This document shows, one piece after another, positions 39,184 to 52,196 of a stretch of DNA of 64,000 nucleotides. Under the pieces are notes generated by a model. That model saw only the letters and a program-made list of their open reading frames with translations. It had not been told where the DNA came from and made no database searches. Each line of letters opens with the position of its first letter. The stretch's first letter is position 1. The translations under genes and the position numbers were made by a program. The stretch spans positions 1,511,001-1,575,000 of the forward strand of contig JAINUG010000132.1 of assembly GCA_029706075.1 (NCBI GenBank), in the 5' to 3' direction. Source of the DNA: Aldrovandia affinis. Lineage: Eukaryota; Chordata; Actinopteri; Notacanthiformes; Halosauridae.

Positions 39184-39262
39184 TATACGCCATTTAGCAG
39201 ACGCTTTTATCCAAAGCGACTTACAGTAGTGAATGCATACATTTTCAGTATGTGTGGCCCCA
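39184..39262 (-). repeat. SINE type B, 3' part only
   Basis: ACGCCATTTAGCAGACGCTT and ATCCAAAGCGACTTACAGTA match the tail half of the copy at 24812. The tRNA-like head is missing after GTGTGGCCCCAG. Confidence 0.8.
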
Positions 39263-39629
39263 GATGGCATAGATGGTGGTGATGGCATAGATGGAGGAGA
39301 TGGGTCTGACATGGGGGCAAGGCACAGTAATGTGGAAGAGATGGGTGAGTTATGGATAAGAGCATCATCTTCATTGATGTGCAATAAGGCCAAGTAAAGC
39401 ACGTGGCCAGGAATGAAGAGGGTTATGAAGCTAGAAATTCTATCATTCCAGTCAACGTTGAATATGCCGCTGTTTTGTTAAAGCCTCTGTAAATCTTCTG
39501 AAGAAATGTTAAAAAATGGCCAGGATATCATCTTATCACTAATTCTAAACTCCCAACATCAGTCGATCCAGCATGACAACTAGCCATTCTCTAAACGTTG
39601 CGAAACATTGTCTGACGCAACTATGTCAT

Positions 39630-40085
39630 CAGAGCACCTGCTTGACATCAGGGTTATCATCATCGCATTCCAGCAAGTGAGAAGATGCCAAGAGTATGTT
39701 GCACTGCGCTATCCTGCCCTGATCCAAGAGTGTGTTACACTGCACCATCCTTTCACCACCATCCATGTAGGGTGTGATAAGTGACTGGAGGTAGGAGGGA
39801 GCAGTTCCTCTAGCAGCTTGATAGGCCAGCACCAGTGATTTAAATTTGATGCATGCTGTGATAGGTGAGAGGTGAGTAGAGGGGTGACATGTGTGTACTT
39901 GGGTTGGTTGTGCAGCAGCATTCTGGACCAGTTGCAGTGGACCTGGGTCTCAGAAGGAGAGAAGGAGAGAAAGAGTTGGGTGTCATCGGCATAACAGTGA
40001 TATGAAAAACCACGAGCAGAGATGACCGAGTGTGTTACATCCAAGAGTGCGTTACACTGCTCCGTCCTGCCGCGATCCTCTGCTT
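39630..40085 (-). pseudogene. L2-type LINE reverse transcriptase fragment
   Basis: On the minus strand a piece reads SARGFSYHCYADDTQLFLSF (about 39965-40025) and includes the catalytic YADD motif of L2 reverse transcriptase. A later piece AARGTAPSYLQSLITPY (about 39765-39820) is the usual conserved C-terminal segment. Frames change between the pieces and intermediate sequence is deleted. A short motif, CCAAGAGTGTGTTACACTGC or close variants, occurs three times. Confidence 0.78.
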
Positions 40086-41558
40086 GCATTTATTGCTTCT
40101 TCACTTTACACTATCTGGACAGTTGTCAGGAGATATGGGGATTACGGCAACACCCCTTATCTGGTCTAAAAGAGAGATCTCCAAACATACAGTAATAAAC
40201 CGACAAGCAGATAACAGGCAAATGCATGTCACTGGGGAGATGATCTCTGCCCCGGGTGAAATTCCCCAGCTGGGTTCATTCCTCTATTGTGGTGATGAGA
40301 CGGGTGGGGTTCACATGCAGCGGAGGAAGAGGAGGACAAACACAGAGGCAACGCAGGTTCACACGTGCCACACAGTGAGGACAGCAATGAGCAGCACACA
40401 GACTCACCCCCAATGCCACTTCACCCAAAGACCCTCTCTCTCACACTCAACCCTGCCAGCAGTCTGTATCCGTTACCTGCGACCAGTAATACCAAATCAG
40501 CGTCGACTCAAGTTCGAGAGGCGTAAAAGTGCTGCACGTTCAGCCACAGACTAATCTCTTCAGCACGCAGACGGCCCTAAACGAAAGATCCTAGTTAAAC
40601 GGGGGTGCCGATTCTCCCATCCTTTGCGTTGGTCTCTTTGCACCGGTTTATAAGCGCGGCGTCGATGCATACGAGATCCGCAGATGCGTTTGGAGACATT
40701 ACTTTGAGCTCTTTAGCGTCGCCGTCTCATTATCGTCTATGTTATCGCTTGCCAGCATTCCAGGGCAGCCAAAGGGTGCATTCCTAATGGTTACATCACA
40801 CATCGTTTCTCAGGGTCTTACGACTGCAGAGCAGCGACTTCGGCTCTTAAACAATACGCTTAATTATCAACGCACTCAAACTGCGCTGGCGAGCGTAAGA
40901 GCTTCGCACGGCTCGGGCACGGCACACTGTATCAGCGTGTGGCACCCCAGCTTTGCAGCGCCACAGCGCCTCCATGCTGGAGACGCCAACAAGGTAAGAG
41001 AGGCGTATGAAAATGGCTTTGATCACTTCCGGTCCCTGTCAATGCTATCGCTCTTTGCGTAGTGAACAAGCGCACGACCTTTGGAAATGAACAGTTTAAC
41101 GTGGACGAATAGTCCCTGGTGAGAGTTGTGCCAATTCTTCTGGCTCGAGAACGTAAACTCGTCCAAGCTGCGGTGGTCACTCGGGGGGGGGGGACTCCAG
41201 CCAGCCTAGCTCCCTGATCAGAGCTGAAGAGAGGGGTCCTGCTGGAACAGTGGCGAATTTCTGCTCCCTGAAAACATCTCGATAAGAGTGTGACTCTGAG
41301 CCTCGCGGTGTGGGTCCCTTTCAGTGGAGCAGGACAGATAACCGGAGTGAATTGGGGAGGTGGGGGTGGGTGGACGGCGAGAGGAGGTGGGGTGAAACTG
41401 AGCAACCCCACAACAGCGCCTCGCTGCCAGTGCTAATGCATTCTAAATCCATTCTCTCCAGTGACACGACCCAGTCCGACAATCTCCTCTCCTTCCCTTT
41501 CATGCAGTTAAATTATGGAAGTAGAGTGGTGGGGAGTACTGTCAACCACCCCCCACCC

Positions 41559-41560
<2 letters not shown>
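40086..41560. other. Intergenic, no gene recognised
   Basis: Unique sequence with scattered CpG. A run of nine G occurs at about 41184-41192. No coding exon is supported. Confidence 0.45.

Positions 41561-41601
<41 letters not shown>
41561..41601. repeat. CA dinucleotide microsatellite
   Basis: About twenty uninterrupted AC/CA units are seen directly. Confidence 0.95.
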
Positions 41602-41603
<2 letters not shown>

Positions 41604-44462
41604 CCTGTGTGTGCCACGCCATCTCCAACTTCAATTTACACTCCAACAGATATCAACCCCACAAGATTTCACTCCTATCTCTTTGTTCAGATCCCCCCCA
41701 AAAAGGTTAAAAACTCTAGGTCCTTAAAATAAGTATAATAAGAACAACAGCAACAACAACAATCATTATAATAATACATACTAACAACAATGATGATACT
41801 ACTGTCATTATATATTTTATCCATTAGGTGCTTTTACACTCACTGAAACTATTGTATCTCAATAGGACTCTATTTGTTTTGTTTTTAAATGGGTGTATTT
41901 ATCCTGATGGCCATGGTAAAACAACATGGTTGTCAACATGAAGTTGTCATAATTGTCAAAAGCAAAGTAATTTTATAGTGATCGTCCAACTACTAAAGTA
42001 GATCAAAGAGCACCAGGCAAATAGCTAGCAATCATGTACATTATACACAATATCCACCCAGCAATCACAGCCGGTGAATTATTATTTTCATTATTAAAAT
42101 AGTCACGTGAATATAAGTAAACAGCCTCAGGTAACACAAGAAGAAAACCCTCTTTCAGCCATTGGCCTTATTCACAGAAGGTCACAGGTCACCTTAAATG
42201 GTGACCTTCATGCTGCAAGGTGAAACAATGTCAGCTCTTCAACAAGGAACAGAACAACTCCAAGCACGTTACTCAATCAAGGCAACACCTATAACTGACT
42301 GGACGCATAATTCCCCTGTCCAAACAAAGTTGGAGAGACATGGCATTCAGTTCAAACAACTACTATTAGAGGAGTTGATGACAAAAACAACAATTGAGAC
42401 TACAATAGTGTTCTATTGATGTAGGTGTTGAAGCACAATTGTGTGTTTGAGGAGTGACAGCACAGATGACAGTTGCACTGCCCTTTCTTTTGTCAAAGAC
42501 AACAAAACACACAGGCCTGTCTTCAAACAGCTCTCCACAAAATGCTTTAGTAAATCCAAGCAGGAAGCTGCTGTAATGTTTGCCTGTCAAGGACTGCTCC
42601 CGCAATAATTGGGTGTACAATGGTTACTGATAGCAACACAACAGCAATCAGATAGCAGTAACCGGTAAGCCTTTTTTTTACAACCCCATAAAACTATCAC
42701 CTTATTTAAAACAAAGTTTAAGAGCTCCTCCTCAGCACCCATTATCAGAGTATGCACACAGATAAATTGTCAGGCGGATAGTTGCCTTGAGAATACCAGA
42801 AGCATGAAAAAATAATAGTAATTTAGCTCGCTCTAAACCCCGAGAACAAAAGAACAGCGCCACTACGCCCACTCTTTTAAAGTCTGCGCGCAGCAAGAGG
42901 CCTCAGCTCCCAAACACCCTCAAATTATATTTACGTCTGCACGTTGTGTGCACGCGGTGAATCACTGCTACGGATAGGAACGGCCCTCCTGGTGGCAACT
43001 CCACACTGTGCAGATCCTTAGCCGTTCCATATGTATGTCATCATCGTGAGATTAGCCTGTGTAATTAGCCGCTGACAGGTGAACAAAGTGCTTGAGAAAT
43101 AATCGTGGCAGTTCCCAGAGAAGGGCCGCTCGAAATCTCGATCCCGGGTCACGCCTGAGCGCTACCGCAGTTTAGGTAAATAACTCGTAATGAACACGAT
43201 GTCAAAATCATCGAACCCATTGTTCTGTATCTAAATGAATGCGCCTGTTTTCTTTAGAAAGCACGGCGCAGTTGCGTTGTCCCGTGAAGTTCCGCTGAAA
43301 TCCCCCGCTGTGACGCGCCTCTCGGTTGTGGTGCTTGCTCCGTTTCGAGATTGTGTCCACCTGGCCACTTGAACTTGTCCAAACGACTCCAGCCTAGTAA
43401 TCAAAGGGTCCTGATAGGGCTCCCAAGGCAAACTGACCTTTCTTTACCCAGCTCCATATGGCAAATATCGCACTGTGTCCAAGAACTTAAGCAAACACTC
43501 CTCATTCAGTATCTGCTGTTCGCGTTTTTGTTCAGGCTTATGGTTCATAGATACCGTTCCCCAATTTCCAACAGATTTCGAGCTCTCCTAAAAATAGACT
43601 CACTTCACATGCCTTGTGACACTAGGTTGGCCTTGTGTGCGGACACTCTGTGCAGCCCCCACCAGCTGCTCAAGGTTTCTATGACAGAAGTGTGCGTGTG
43701 TAAAAGGGCACCTCAAACACATCTGGCCTGTGTTTATTGACAGCCGTAGAAAAGTGGCAAAAAGACAGATTCACATAACCAGCTTCACCGCGTCCTATCG
43801 AACACTCAAGAGGGGTCGGAGCCTTAATCGCCCGCTCTAATGTTCAAATCCGTTCAATAAAAAGCTTTAAAGAGCGCCTACAACTCCACTCTGGGAAATG
43901 AATCGTTCCTCTGTTGTTTACCATGTGTATTTGTTTTGTGCTTGCAGTGGATTTTAAGCCCTCTAGAAACGTCTCCAATGTGTTTGAATATGAAGCCCGG
44001 GGGGAGAGTTCCTTCAGCTGGGAATATGTAATGCATACAGTGCCCTCACAAGGTTGATCCATAGATCAACTTGAATCAATCTGGATCGGGCGCACTGCAC
44101 TAAAAGGCTTAAGTATGGGCCTAGCTGGTCTTAACAAATTGTTATAAAGATGTAAAAGGAGCCTTTTGTCAGTTGGAACCATTATTTGGGGAAATGCTTC
44201 CCCATTCCTTTCGCTTGCAAGAGGTGGGGGAAAATGTGGTGATATACTCAATCTATAATATATCATTTCTGCAAGTAATGAAGCTGTTGACTACTATAGC
44301 ATTTGACAAATCATGGTTAGTCTCAGACAAATGCCCTTTACCATATAGCTAATGGGTAAGTTCACCCTTAAGAGCTATGCAACAGTTCTGTACATACATA
44401 TATCATAGATATTTCAGGATATAAATGAATATTAATTAATATATATATGAATTATTATTATT

Positions 44463-44508
<46 letters not shown>

Positions 44509-44946
44509 AAAGTAAACAAAGACCCAACATGTATGGTAACGTTTCCTCTGTGTTAATGATCAGAAGACAGAGACATGTTGCATGTGACATAAACATAGAC
44601 AGAGGTATAGTACAGTACACATTTGTAAGACTGATCTCAACTTCTTACGTTCCGCTATACTGAATGTATACTGTATGTATCTTAATCACAGGATGCCCTC
44701 TAGTGGTGAAATAAAAGCAGCACATCTATTAGTGATATTGAACAAATATCCTTGAGAGCATAGCATGCAGCATTGTTCAACTCATCGTATTAACGTAATT
44801 AAGCTAACTTGGTCATTAAGAGGGACTAAACATTATGAAACCTTGCAGGCCAAAGGTATCAAGAGTGCTGTATTACTTCATTCTATTTACAATATATTAA
44901 AGAATGTGTCATTCCTATATTTTTATATTTATTATATATATATTAT
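41602..44946. other. Intergenic with TA microsatellite
   Basis: A TA run lies at 44465-44502. The rest shows no recognisable gene or repeat. Confidence 0.45.
44465..44502. repeat. TA dinucleotide microsatellite
   Basis: An uninterrupted run of about 18 TA units is seen directly. Confidence 0.95.
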
Positions 44947-45152
44947 AATTGAAGAGCGTTTTCCCAAAACTCACTCAGCGGAGTGAGTTTTGATAAACCA
45001 TATTTTTCTAATAAATGGTTAGATATTTGCAGTTTTACTTTTACACTATTATTCTTAGGTATTTAAGTGTTAAAACGTGATTGCAAAAGAACCTGCAATT
45101 TTCCCCCCCAAAAAAGTAGACTGAGTGAGTTTTAGAAAAATACTCTTCAATT
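44947..45152. mobile_element. 206-bp MITE with 32-bp inverted ends
   Basis: The left end AATTGAAGAGCGTTTTCCCA, continuing AAACTCACTCAG, is matched in reverse by the right end, with about 27 of 32 positions identical. The word ATTAT flanks both sides (44942-44946 and 45153-45157) and may be a 5-bp target duplication, although the region is AT-rich. The left end also folds on itself. No coding capacity. Confidence 0.75.
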
Positions 45153-46039
45153 ATTATAAGTAAAATAATGTATTGTATCATCTTAAATAATAACTATCGT
45201 TTTGGCGGTGATTGTAGCTGTGCATGTGATTGAGGATTGTGAAATTACGGCACGGCTTCACAGGTGATTGCATCTGCTTTTTTATAGAAGCTGAAGACTT
45301 AAATATAGAAATGAAAGTATTGTTTGGACAGATTTGATATATGGTTCACTGCGGGTGTCCTATGAGGAGCATAGCCCATGGCAGGAGGCGGGGGTTTAGA
45401 GAATGAAATGGAACGTGCAGTTGTGCTGGCTCCAGACCAAACTCAGACTGCTGAACAACACCAGATCATATGAGAGATAGTGCGACTACATTTCTATCCT
45501 TCTGTATATATATACACGTGTATGTATATATATATATTTTTTTTTTTATCATTCAGGGATAGGCTTTTGAGATCAGCGGCTTACCTGACCCTGAAGATCG
45601 TGAGAGACACAGCAGCCAGAAAAGGTTAGAAGTCAAACCCGTCTGGAGTTGTTCCTGCTTTGGAACCTCACTTGCCTTATTGTTCAGTAGCTGCCTGTAG
45701 GGCCAGCAGGACGGGGGACGTGACAGAGGACAGATTCTGGTTCCTGAGGGTTTGGCGCTCCAGCAAACTACTTCGATTTATTGACACTGTCTGTTTTTTT
45801 GGCAAAAGGCACTTGTTCCTCAGCAGTGAGTCAGCCATTTGTCCTGGGGGGGCATGTGAAGCTGGCGAAACAGGCATGCACTGTTTTAGGTTAATATGCA
45901 TGACTTTATGCAACGATCAAAGTATCGTTTAGTTCCCTCACACAAGGCTTCATTCAAGCAATTCTAAAATGAGAGAAGCATCTATTTCACCACACACTAT
46001 AGCAGAACTGCAACAATGATACTCGCAGCCAGAAGACAC
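45153..46039. other. Intergenic, no gene recognised
   Basis: A TA/CG-alternating tract lies at about 45503-45547. Nothing else is recognised. Confidence 0.45.
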
Positions 46040-46535
46040 AGCCAACCTCTCTCCATTCAGATTTCACTGTGTCAGCTTCTCTGACTCTTCTCTGACTTTT
46101 CCGACTCCTCGCGGTCTCGCCTCTTCTCTGTCCTGACCCTTTGGTGGTGGAACAATCTTCCGCACTCGGTCAGGACCGCGGAATCACTGGCCATCTTCCA
46201 CAAGAGACTCAAAACCCACCTCTTCAGACTCCACTACCACTGACTGTACATCTAACTAATTGTCATCACCACTCCTTACATGTTTAATACTGCATTTTGT
46301 AATAGGCATCTATGTTGAACAGTGTCCAAAATTGTTTAAAAAAATACTACTAACATTTCCTTCCCTGTGTTACAGGTATGGTATGCAGCTGCCAACATTT
46401 ATGTCTATTACTGTATCACTGCACTGATCTCTTGCGTGAACAATGATTAATCTTACCATGTATTAATGCACATCTTGTAAGTTGCTCTGGATAAGAGTGT
46501 CTGCTAAATGCCTAAAATGTCAAATGTAAATGTCT
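46040..46535 (+). repeat. L2-type LINE 3' end with UnaL2-type tail
   Basis: The plus strand shows TTTGGTGGTGGAACAATCTT, then CACTGGCCATCTTCC and GACTCAAAACCCACCTCTTC, which translate to the WNxLPxxxRTxESLAIFxxRLKTHLF ending of L2 ORF2. After about 280 bp comes GTAAGTTGCTCTGGATAAG with GTGTCTGCTAAATGCC and ATGTAAATG repeats. The tail matches the SINEs of this window. Confidence 0.85.
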
Positions 46536-47650
46536 AACAGGTATAAGAGTACTATAAATGAGTTAAAGCGGCATGCCAAAACTCTGTTTATTTACCATCC
46601 TACTTTCTGTGTTACTGCAAAAGGTCCACGCTTTTCTGGCCAAAAGACTCCTTTTGCATTCCAGTCCAGAGTCAGGCAAGTGAAGTATGTGAAGTACTTC
46701 AGACAGAATAAATCCTCTCATTCCCTCAGACTGGGAACCACTCTTTTCTACAGTCTGTAGAGTTTATGTCTGCAGATTAGACAGCACGATTAGTGAAAAG
46801 CATCGTATACGATTCCAAAAAGATTTTTTAAATAAAGCAACGTTAACCTGGTGCACAACTATGAAGGTTCTGGCACAAAACAATTACTGTTCTCTTGTGA
46901 AGTGTAGAAAATGAGCCTGTTTGAATCAATTTAAGTTAAATCACTGGAATCACATTGTGAGAAATGCGAAAGGCTTATTGGTGACAGCTGAAATGTGGAT
47001 CAGTGAAAACAAATCAATTCAATGTGCTTGCCAAGGGCGCGTTGTTTTTGTTTTTGAATACCGTGTTAACTCATGTATGTCTGTAAACACTGTGTCAAAG
47101 GGGCCTTCTAGACCAGTTAGAGGATAATGTGTAGAGTTGGCAACGACAAATGGACTTCACCTCCACTAGAGCTTGGACTGTATTCACATTTTATCCTGAT
47201 AATCCTGTGAGAAACATCTGACTTCCTTCAAATCCCACTTTCAAATAGCACAACCACGGCGGGTTACCCAAGGTTTCACAAAGAGAAAGGACATGAAGGT
47301 GAACATTTCTGAGCATTCACCAACTCCAAAGCTGATGTGCAATGACTGTGGTGACATCAGAGCCAGCTTGTATAATAGGCTATAAAGTACACGGCGGTCT
47401 TCAGACAGATTCATTAGCCTCCTGTTCTTTGTGTGTCAGCAGGAACGTGATGTCCACAGCTTCAACAGCCTTTTCTCCCCAGCCCGTCTCTATTCCTCCT
47501 GACAACGCCATGGGGTCTGACACCAGGAACACCACCTCTCCTTCAATTCCTCCTTTTCCCCCAAAATCTGAACATTTATCAATATCCAAACTTCCCTTTA
47601 AATCTGTGCACTCCCAACAATCCGGACTCTCCATATAATGTATCAGCATG
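46536..47650. other. Intergenic, no gene recognised
   Basis: Unique sequence; no coding or repeat signal recognised. Confidence 0.45.
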
Positions 47651-47652
47651 TC

Positions 47653-47800
47653 ATAAGAACATAAGAATACATGATGAGAGCGGGCCGTTCGGCCCATCTA
47701 GGCTCATCATGTCCTAATCTAGAGTATCTAGTACCACATCTAGCCTGGACTTGAATAGCCCGAGCTTTGAACTGCCTCTACTACCTGACCTGGCAGGTAT
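47653..47800. repeat. Dispersed repeat (AAGAACATAAGAA type)
   Basis: CATAAGAACATAAGAATACA is followed by GCGGGCCGTTCGGCCCATCT, a motif frequent in vertebrate dispersed repeats of CR1/L2 type. The palindrome GGCCGTTCGGCC is visible. Class and borders are uncertain. Confidence 0.55.
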
Positions 47801-48528
47801 ATATACTGCAAATGTTTTATTATTGCATAGCTGGGCTAAATGTGAAATTATTATTTTCCTGTTGAGTGGCTAATGTACAGTAAGAGAATGTCTTTAGGTG
47901 GATTTGGCCTGACCCAGTACAACTGAGCCATCAGACCGCTTGGAGTTCCCATGCTGGCACTCGAATGTAAGTAAAGTGGGTCTCATTATCAGGAAATGAG
48001 ACAGACTCAGTGTTGACAGCGTTAACAGACTCAGTGTTATTAATTATAGCCAGTTACCAAAAGCTCACATACAGTGAACGTGAGTTTACATCTATTGTCT
48101 ATTGTAGTATCTTTTTTCACACCTTCGTGTCCTTTGTATCCATAACTGGTGCTAAGCCTCCAGTCAGCTGTATCCACAACCGTGATGACTAACTGTGCAC
48201 AGTGGTCCAAACATCATTGCCATGTTGGCATGCCCACAATACAATAGAGCACAACTTTTGAATTGTGTTGGGAAAAAAACTGCCGTTTATTAATTAACTA
48301 CCAAGAAAGGGATAATATACTGTGGAGTCGGTTGTTGCAAAACAGCACAAAAGGGTGATTATCACTGCTTACACCACGGCTACCAAAGGAATCATTACAT
48401 AATCAGTGAATTATGTTGGAAATAACTTTATTCACAAAGTTAAACATTTCATGAGGTACGTCCGCTGCAAAAGAAAACATAGAAGCACCGAGGTGTTGCC
48501 GATTGTGATTCGGACTACTTCCATTGAG
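47801..48528. other. Intergenic, no gene recognised
   Basis: No gene or repeat family recognised. Confidence 0.45.
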
Positions 48529-48531
48529 TTA

Positions 48532-49228
48532 CCCCGCATTCTAACAGGGGCCGATACTAGGCGAATAAATCGCCCAGTGGGCGTTCACCACGCTTGACTG
48601 GCTTCCTCAAAAATGCTTCCGACGTGCTTACAAAATTTTTGCATGGTAAACGAATAGTTCATCATAGATTTTGAGAATCTTTATTATAAATATTAGTTGG
48701 CTAGCAGTATTGTTTCCTTCAATTATGAACCGCAAACTCAAACTCAGGAGGCTTTTTGCAATTACGGCCATTTACTTGCGCTGGAAACAGTGCGTTTTCC
48801 AAACGTTTTTCCAAACGTACCCATGCGATAAAAAATAGCCTTTTAACCAACACAAACATTAAATAAGATGTATGTAGGCCATATAAGTTTAGCTAGCTAT
48901 ACATATTTATGCTTTTAGGATTAAATAAAGTATGGGGGTACTGCAGACCGCTGTTAAGTTTCTCCTCATTCATGTTGAAGTGTGGAACTAGGAACAAAAT
49001 TTCGGTTTTGTGTTGGTTTCCGCGTGGGAGGTAAAAAGAGCAAGACATGAATTTGATTGGCTCTTACCGGCAACATTGCCCGAAAGTTCAGAATTTTCAA
49101 CTTTTCTGGGCCACCGCCACGCCCATAAATCAGACAATCGGTCAGGCACCGGAAGTCGCTCACTCTCATAGAGAATCAATGCATTTCCGGCAGCTCGTCG
49201 CCGAATCGCCCCCTGTTAGAATGCGGGG
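48532..49228. mobile_element. PIF/Harbinger-like non-autonomous transposon
   Basis: Perfect 19-bp terminal inverted repeats, CCCCGCATTCTAACAGGGG at 48532-48550 and its reverse complement at 49210-49228, are flanked on both sides by TTA (48529-48531 and 49229-49231). A 3-bp TTA/TAA duplication is the hallmark of PIF/Harbinger insertion. The 697-bp interior has no transposase frame and no recognised domain. Confidence 0.82.
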
Positions 49229-49231
49229 TTA

Positions 49232-52196
49232 GGTGAATTTTCATTGTCACACCTGAGGCTGATTTATAATCAACCCAGCTGTTCCTCGTTACCTTAGTCA
49301 GGCCTGGTATAAAGGCCTGGATTGTGGCGTTAGGTTGAGACCTTCAGAAATGTAGCTGAATCAAGCAATTATTTTGGGAGGGATTTGGCACTGGAGGATT
49401 ATCTTTAAATCACCATTTTGGCTTCGTTTACACTGCAGGCCTGGATGCCCAGTTCCAATTTGTTGCCTGTATCAGATTTTTTTGACCGCCTGTTTACATC
49501 TACTTTTAAAAGTGACATCCGATACCTGCGTTTAGATGGTTTACGCTTGAAACAACCCGCATGCGTACACGGGGGTTTGGTTACCGACTCGGAAGTAAAC
49601 AACAACCACGCCTGTACTGCAACGGACGCGAACAAGACAGAAATAATCACTCAACAATGTTTTATCTATTTATTTATTATCTCTGCGATCACACTGGATG
49701 AGGTGGTTGTCTCACTGGCCTGAGCCTTCGTCCTCCATTATTTCATTTCTTTCACTTCTGGTTGTTCGCGTGAAACGTTACACGTCATTCAAATGCAAGA
49801 AAAAATATGAGTGTCGCATTTTGAATGACAAAGTAAATGTCAAAAATGCCTTAGAAATGTATTTTACTAGCTTCTGCTCTAGCTCACTGCAAAATATTTT
49901 CCTGTTCGGCACACAGCCAACTTGTATTGATGATACCACTGCCTGTTTGATAGCGTCTGCCCTGAGCAGAAGCTCTGGTTAGTGTGCGGTAGTTAATGTC
50001 AAAGTCTTTTGCTGTACTTCTTATGCTTGTATTTTGAAGCTTCACCTGACATACTGTGTGGAATTTGCCTTTTAACTAATTTCCACCTGTGGCCTCTTGT
50101 TCTGCTGACCCCACTTACCTTAAAAAAATCTTTGCTATTTCGCTTTGTTAATCCCGTTTAGGAATTTAAAAACCTCAATGAAACCCCCCAAAACATCTGT
50201 GTAATAACTTCATTATAATGGGGCTGGTTGTCACGTGACGACCAAACCGCCAGAAATGTGACAACCTGCCCCAACCAGACCTTTTTTATGAATTAGCAGA
50301 TGAATTTCGTATTTAGCATAAAAATAAAGCTGTTCCTTCACTTTATTCAACATCATTTTTAACTTTGTGGATATCCTAATGTAACAAAGATTTATAACAT
50401 AAAGAACCAGATGACAAATATTTCATTTTGGTTATAAAAAATAGTAATAGTAATTGTGCTTACGCCAAAGTGTTGTGACTGACCTCTAAAAACAAAATGG
50501 CTGCTCTCTTGTCACAGCGACCCCTAGACTAAAAGTTATGAGCTCTGTGACAACCAACCCATGTGACAACCATACCCGGTCTCCCGGTCTCTCTCTCTCT
50601 CTACTGGAACCCAGCTGTCAAACCAGTGGAGACTAGTTCATTAGCACCTGAGTGATTAAACCAGTAACACGTTAATGTAGCCAGCTAGGATGCAACGGCT
50701 GCGTTGCTCCATTCATACAACTGGGTACCTAGCTACACAGCTACATATCGCTTCAACACGCTTCCCATCCCCCTTGGCACAAGTCTGGTTGAGCTCATCG
50801 AATGATTAGTCTGAAACACACAATTCATGAAACCTACAATAAACTGGAGCAGATCATGAACAAGTAACGAACATTGGCACAGCAGGTTCACGGAACAATA
50901 ACATAAATTCATCAAAACACAACGAAATGACAAACACAGCATACTACAACACATTTGAAACCATCTCCCAGCATCTCCTATTTATTTGCCTCAGTTGCAG
51001 GCTTTGACGAGGGCTGTACACGTTGAACTTCAGTAGTACAGTCTGTACAGATGAGAACACCTAGATGTCCTTGAATCAATTGTGGAACTCAGCAGGAAAA
51101 AAACATTTCCCTGTGCAGCACGAATGACAAAATGCTGCCTGTCTCTTCTTTCACACATCTACGCCAAGCCATGAAAGAAGAGAAGAGAAGGCAAAATAAC
51201 TGACAATTACGAAATGTAACTACAAAATGTAGTGCAGCTGCCCCCGTCAATGTCGCAAATATTTTAATTCTTTGCCCTCGTTTAAAGCACCATTTCCCTC
51301 CATCGAGATATATTCAACCTCTCATTCTCCTACACAATATAGGCTACTATAGGCCTATGTTCTATGTCTGACTCGTGATAAATGCAGACCTAAACATCAC
51401 TGTCACAGGTTTTTGAGTGTGTGTGTGTGGGGGTTTTTTCTTCTTCACCCTTCCCAAGACATCTTGTGAATCTGAGCATACGCAAACTGTGCAAATGGAA
51501 TTCATTAATGTTCGCATGAACCTGAGTGATTAACTCAGTAGCCAGATGATTGAATAATGAATGGGAATAATTAGCAGCAATTAACTTTTTTGTTGAAAAC
51601 ATGTGCCGTCACCTTGGCAGCGGAGGTCTGAACTGCATGTTGTGACAAGAAGTGAAAAAGGAAGGACCTTAATATGACCTGTCAGAAAAATAATTAGATA
51701 ACAGCGCCCTCTATTGACAAGGAAAATGTTTTCCCTTTTCATTTAAAAGAAGTCCTAAAGTATGACATAAGATACTGACACAGTAACTTCAGCTCCAACA
51801 CATACAAACGCCTACTTCATATATTCAAAATTAGAACAATTATACTTACTTCCAAACAGTTTAAACCATCCAGAAAAACACATAGTTACTATGAGCACAT
51901 GCTTTGACTAATAATAACAATTACTTTTTCTTGTTAGCATTACATGTATTGACACGCATCATTGTAATACTTTATGGAGCTACGTGATGTGCTATTATTA
52001 TTCCTCGATTTAGATTTCTAGATTATTCTCATATTTAATATGCACAGACCTAGCCCTGACCCTACATGGATATACAGTAAATTGGTGGTATGAAAAATGG
52101 ACTTACAGTATCTTTTCATATAACAGAAAACTGTATGCTATATGAAGAGGAAATGCTTAATATTTCTTAAGAGTTTATTAGTTTATATTTAGTGTA
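49232..52196. other. Intergenic, probable repeat pieces
   Basis: 49430-49560 (TTTACACTGCAGGCCTGGAT, TGTTTACATCTACTTTTAAA) looks like the end of a fish DNA transposon, but I found no matching second terminus. 50020-50190 (GTGGCCTCTTGTTCTGCTGA, then AGGAATTTAAAAACCTCAAT) resembles a CR1-like dispersed repeat of the kind begun at 47653. The remainder is unrecognised. Confidence 0.4.

Noticed and set aside
47401..47697. 98-codon frames on both strands
   Set aside because: No domain or exon-like borders; overlap on both strands suggests chance.
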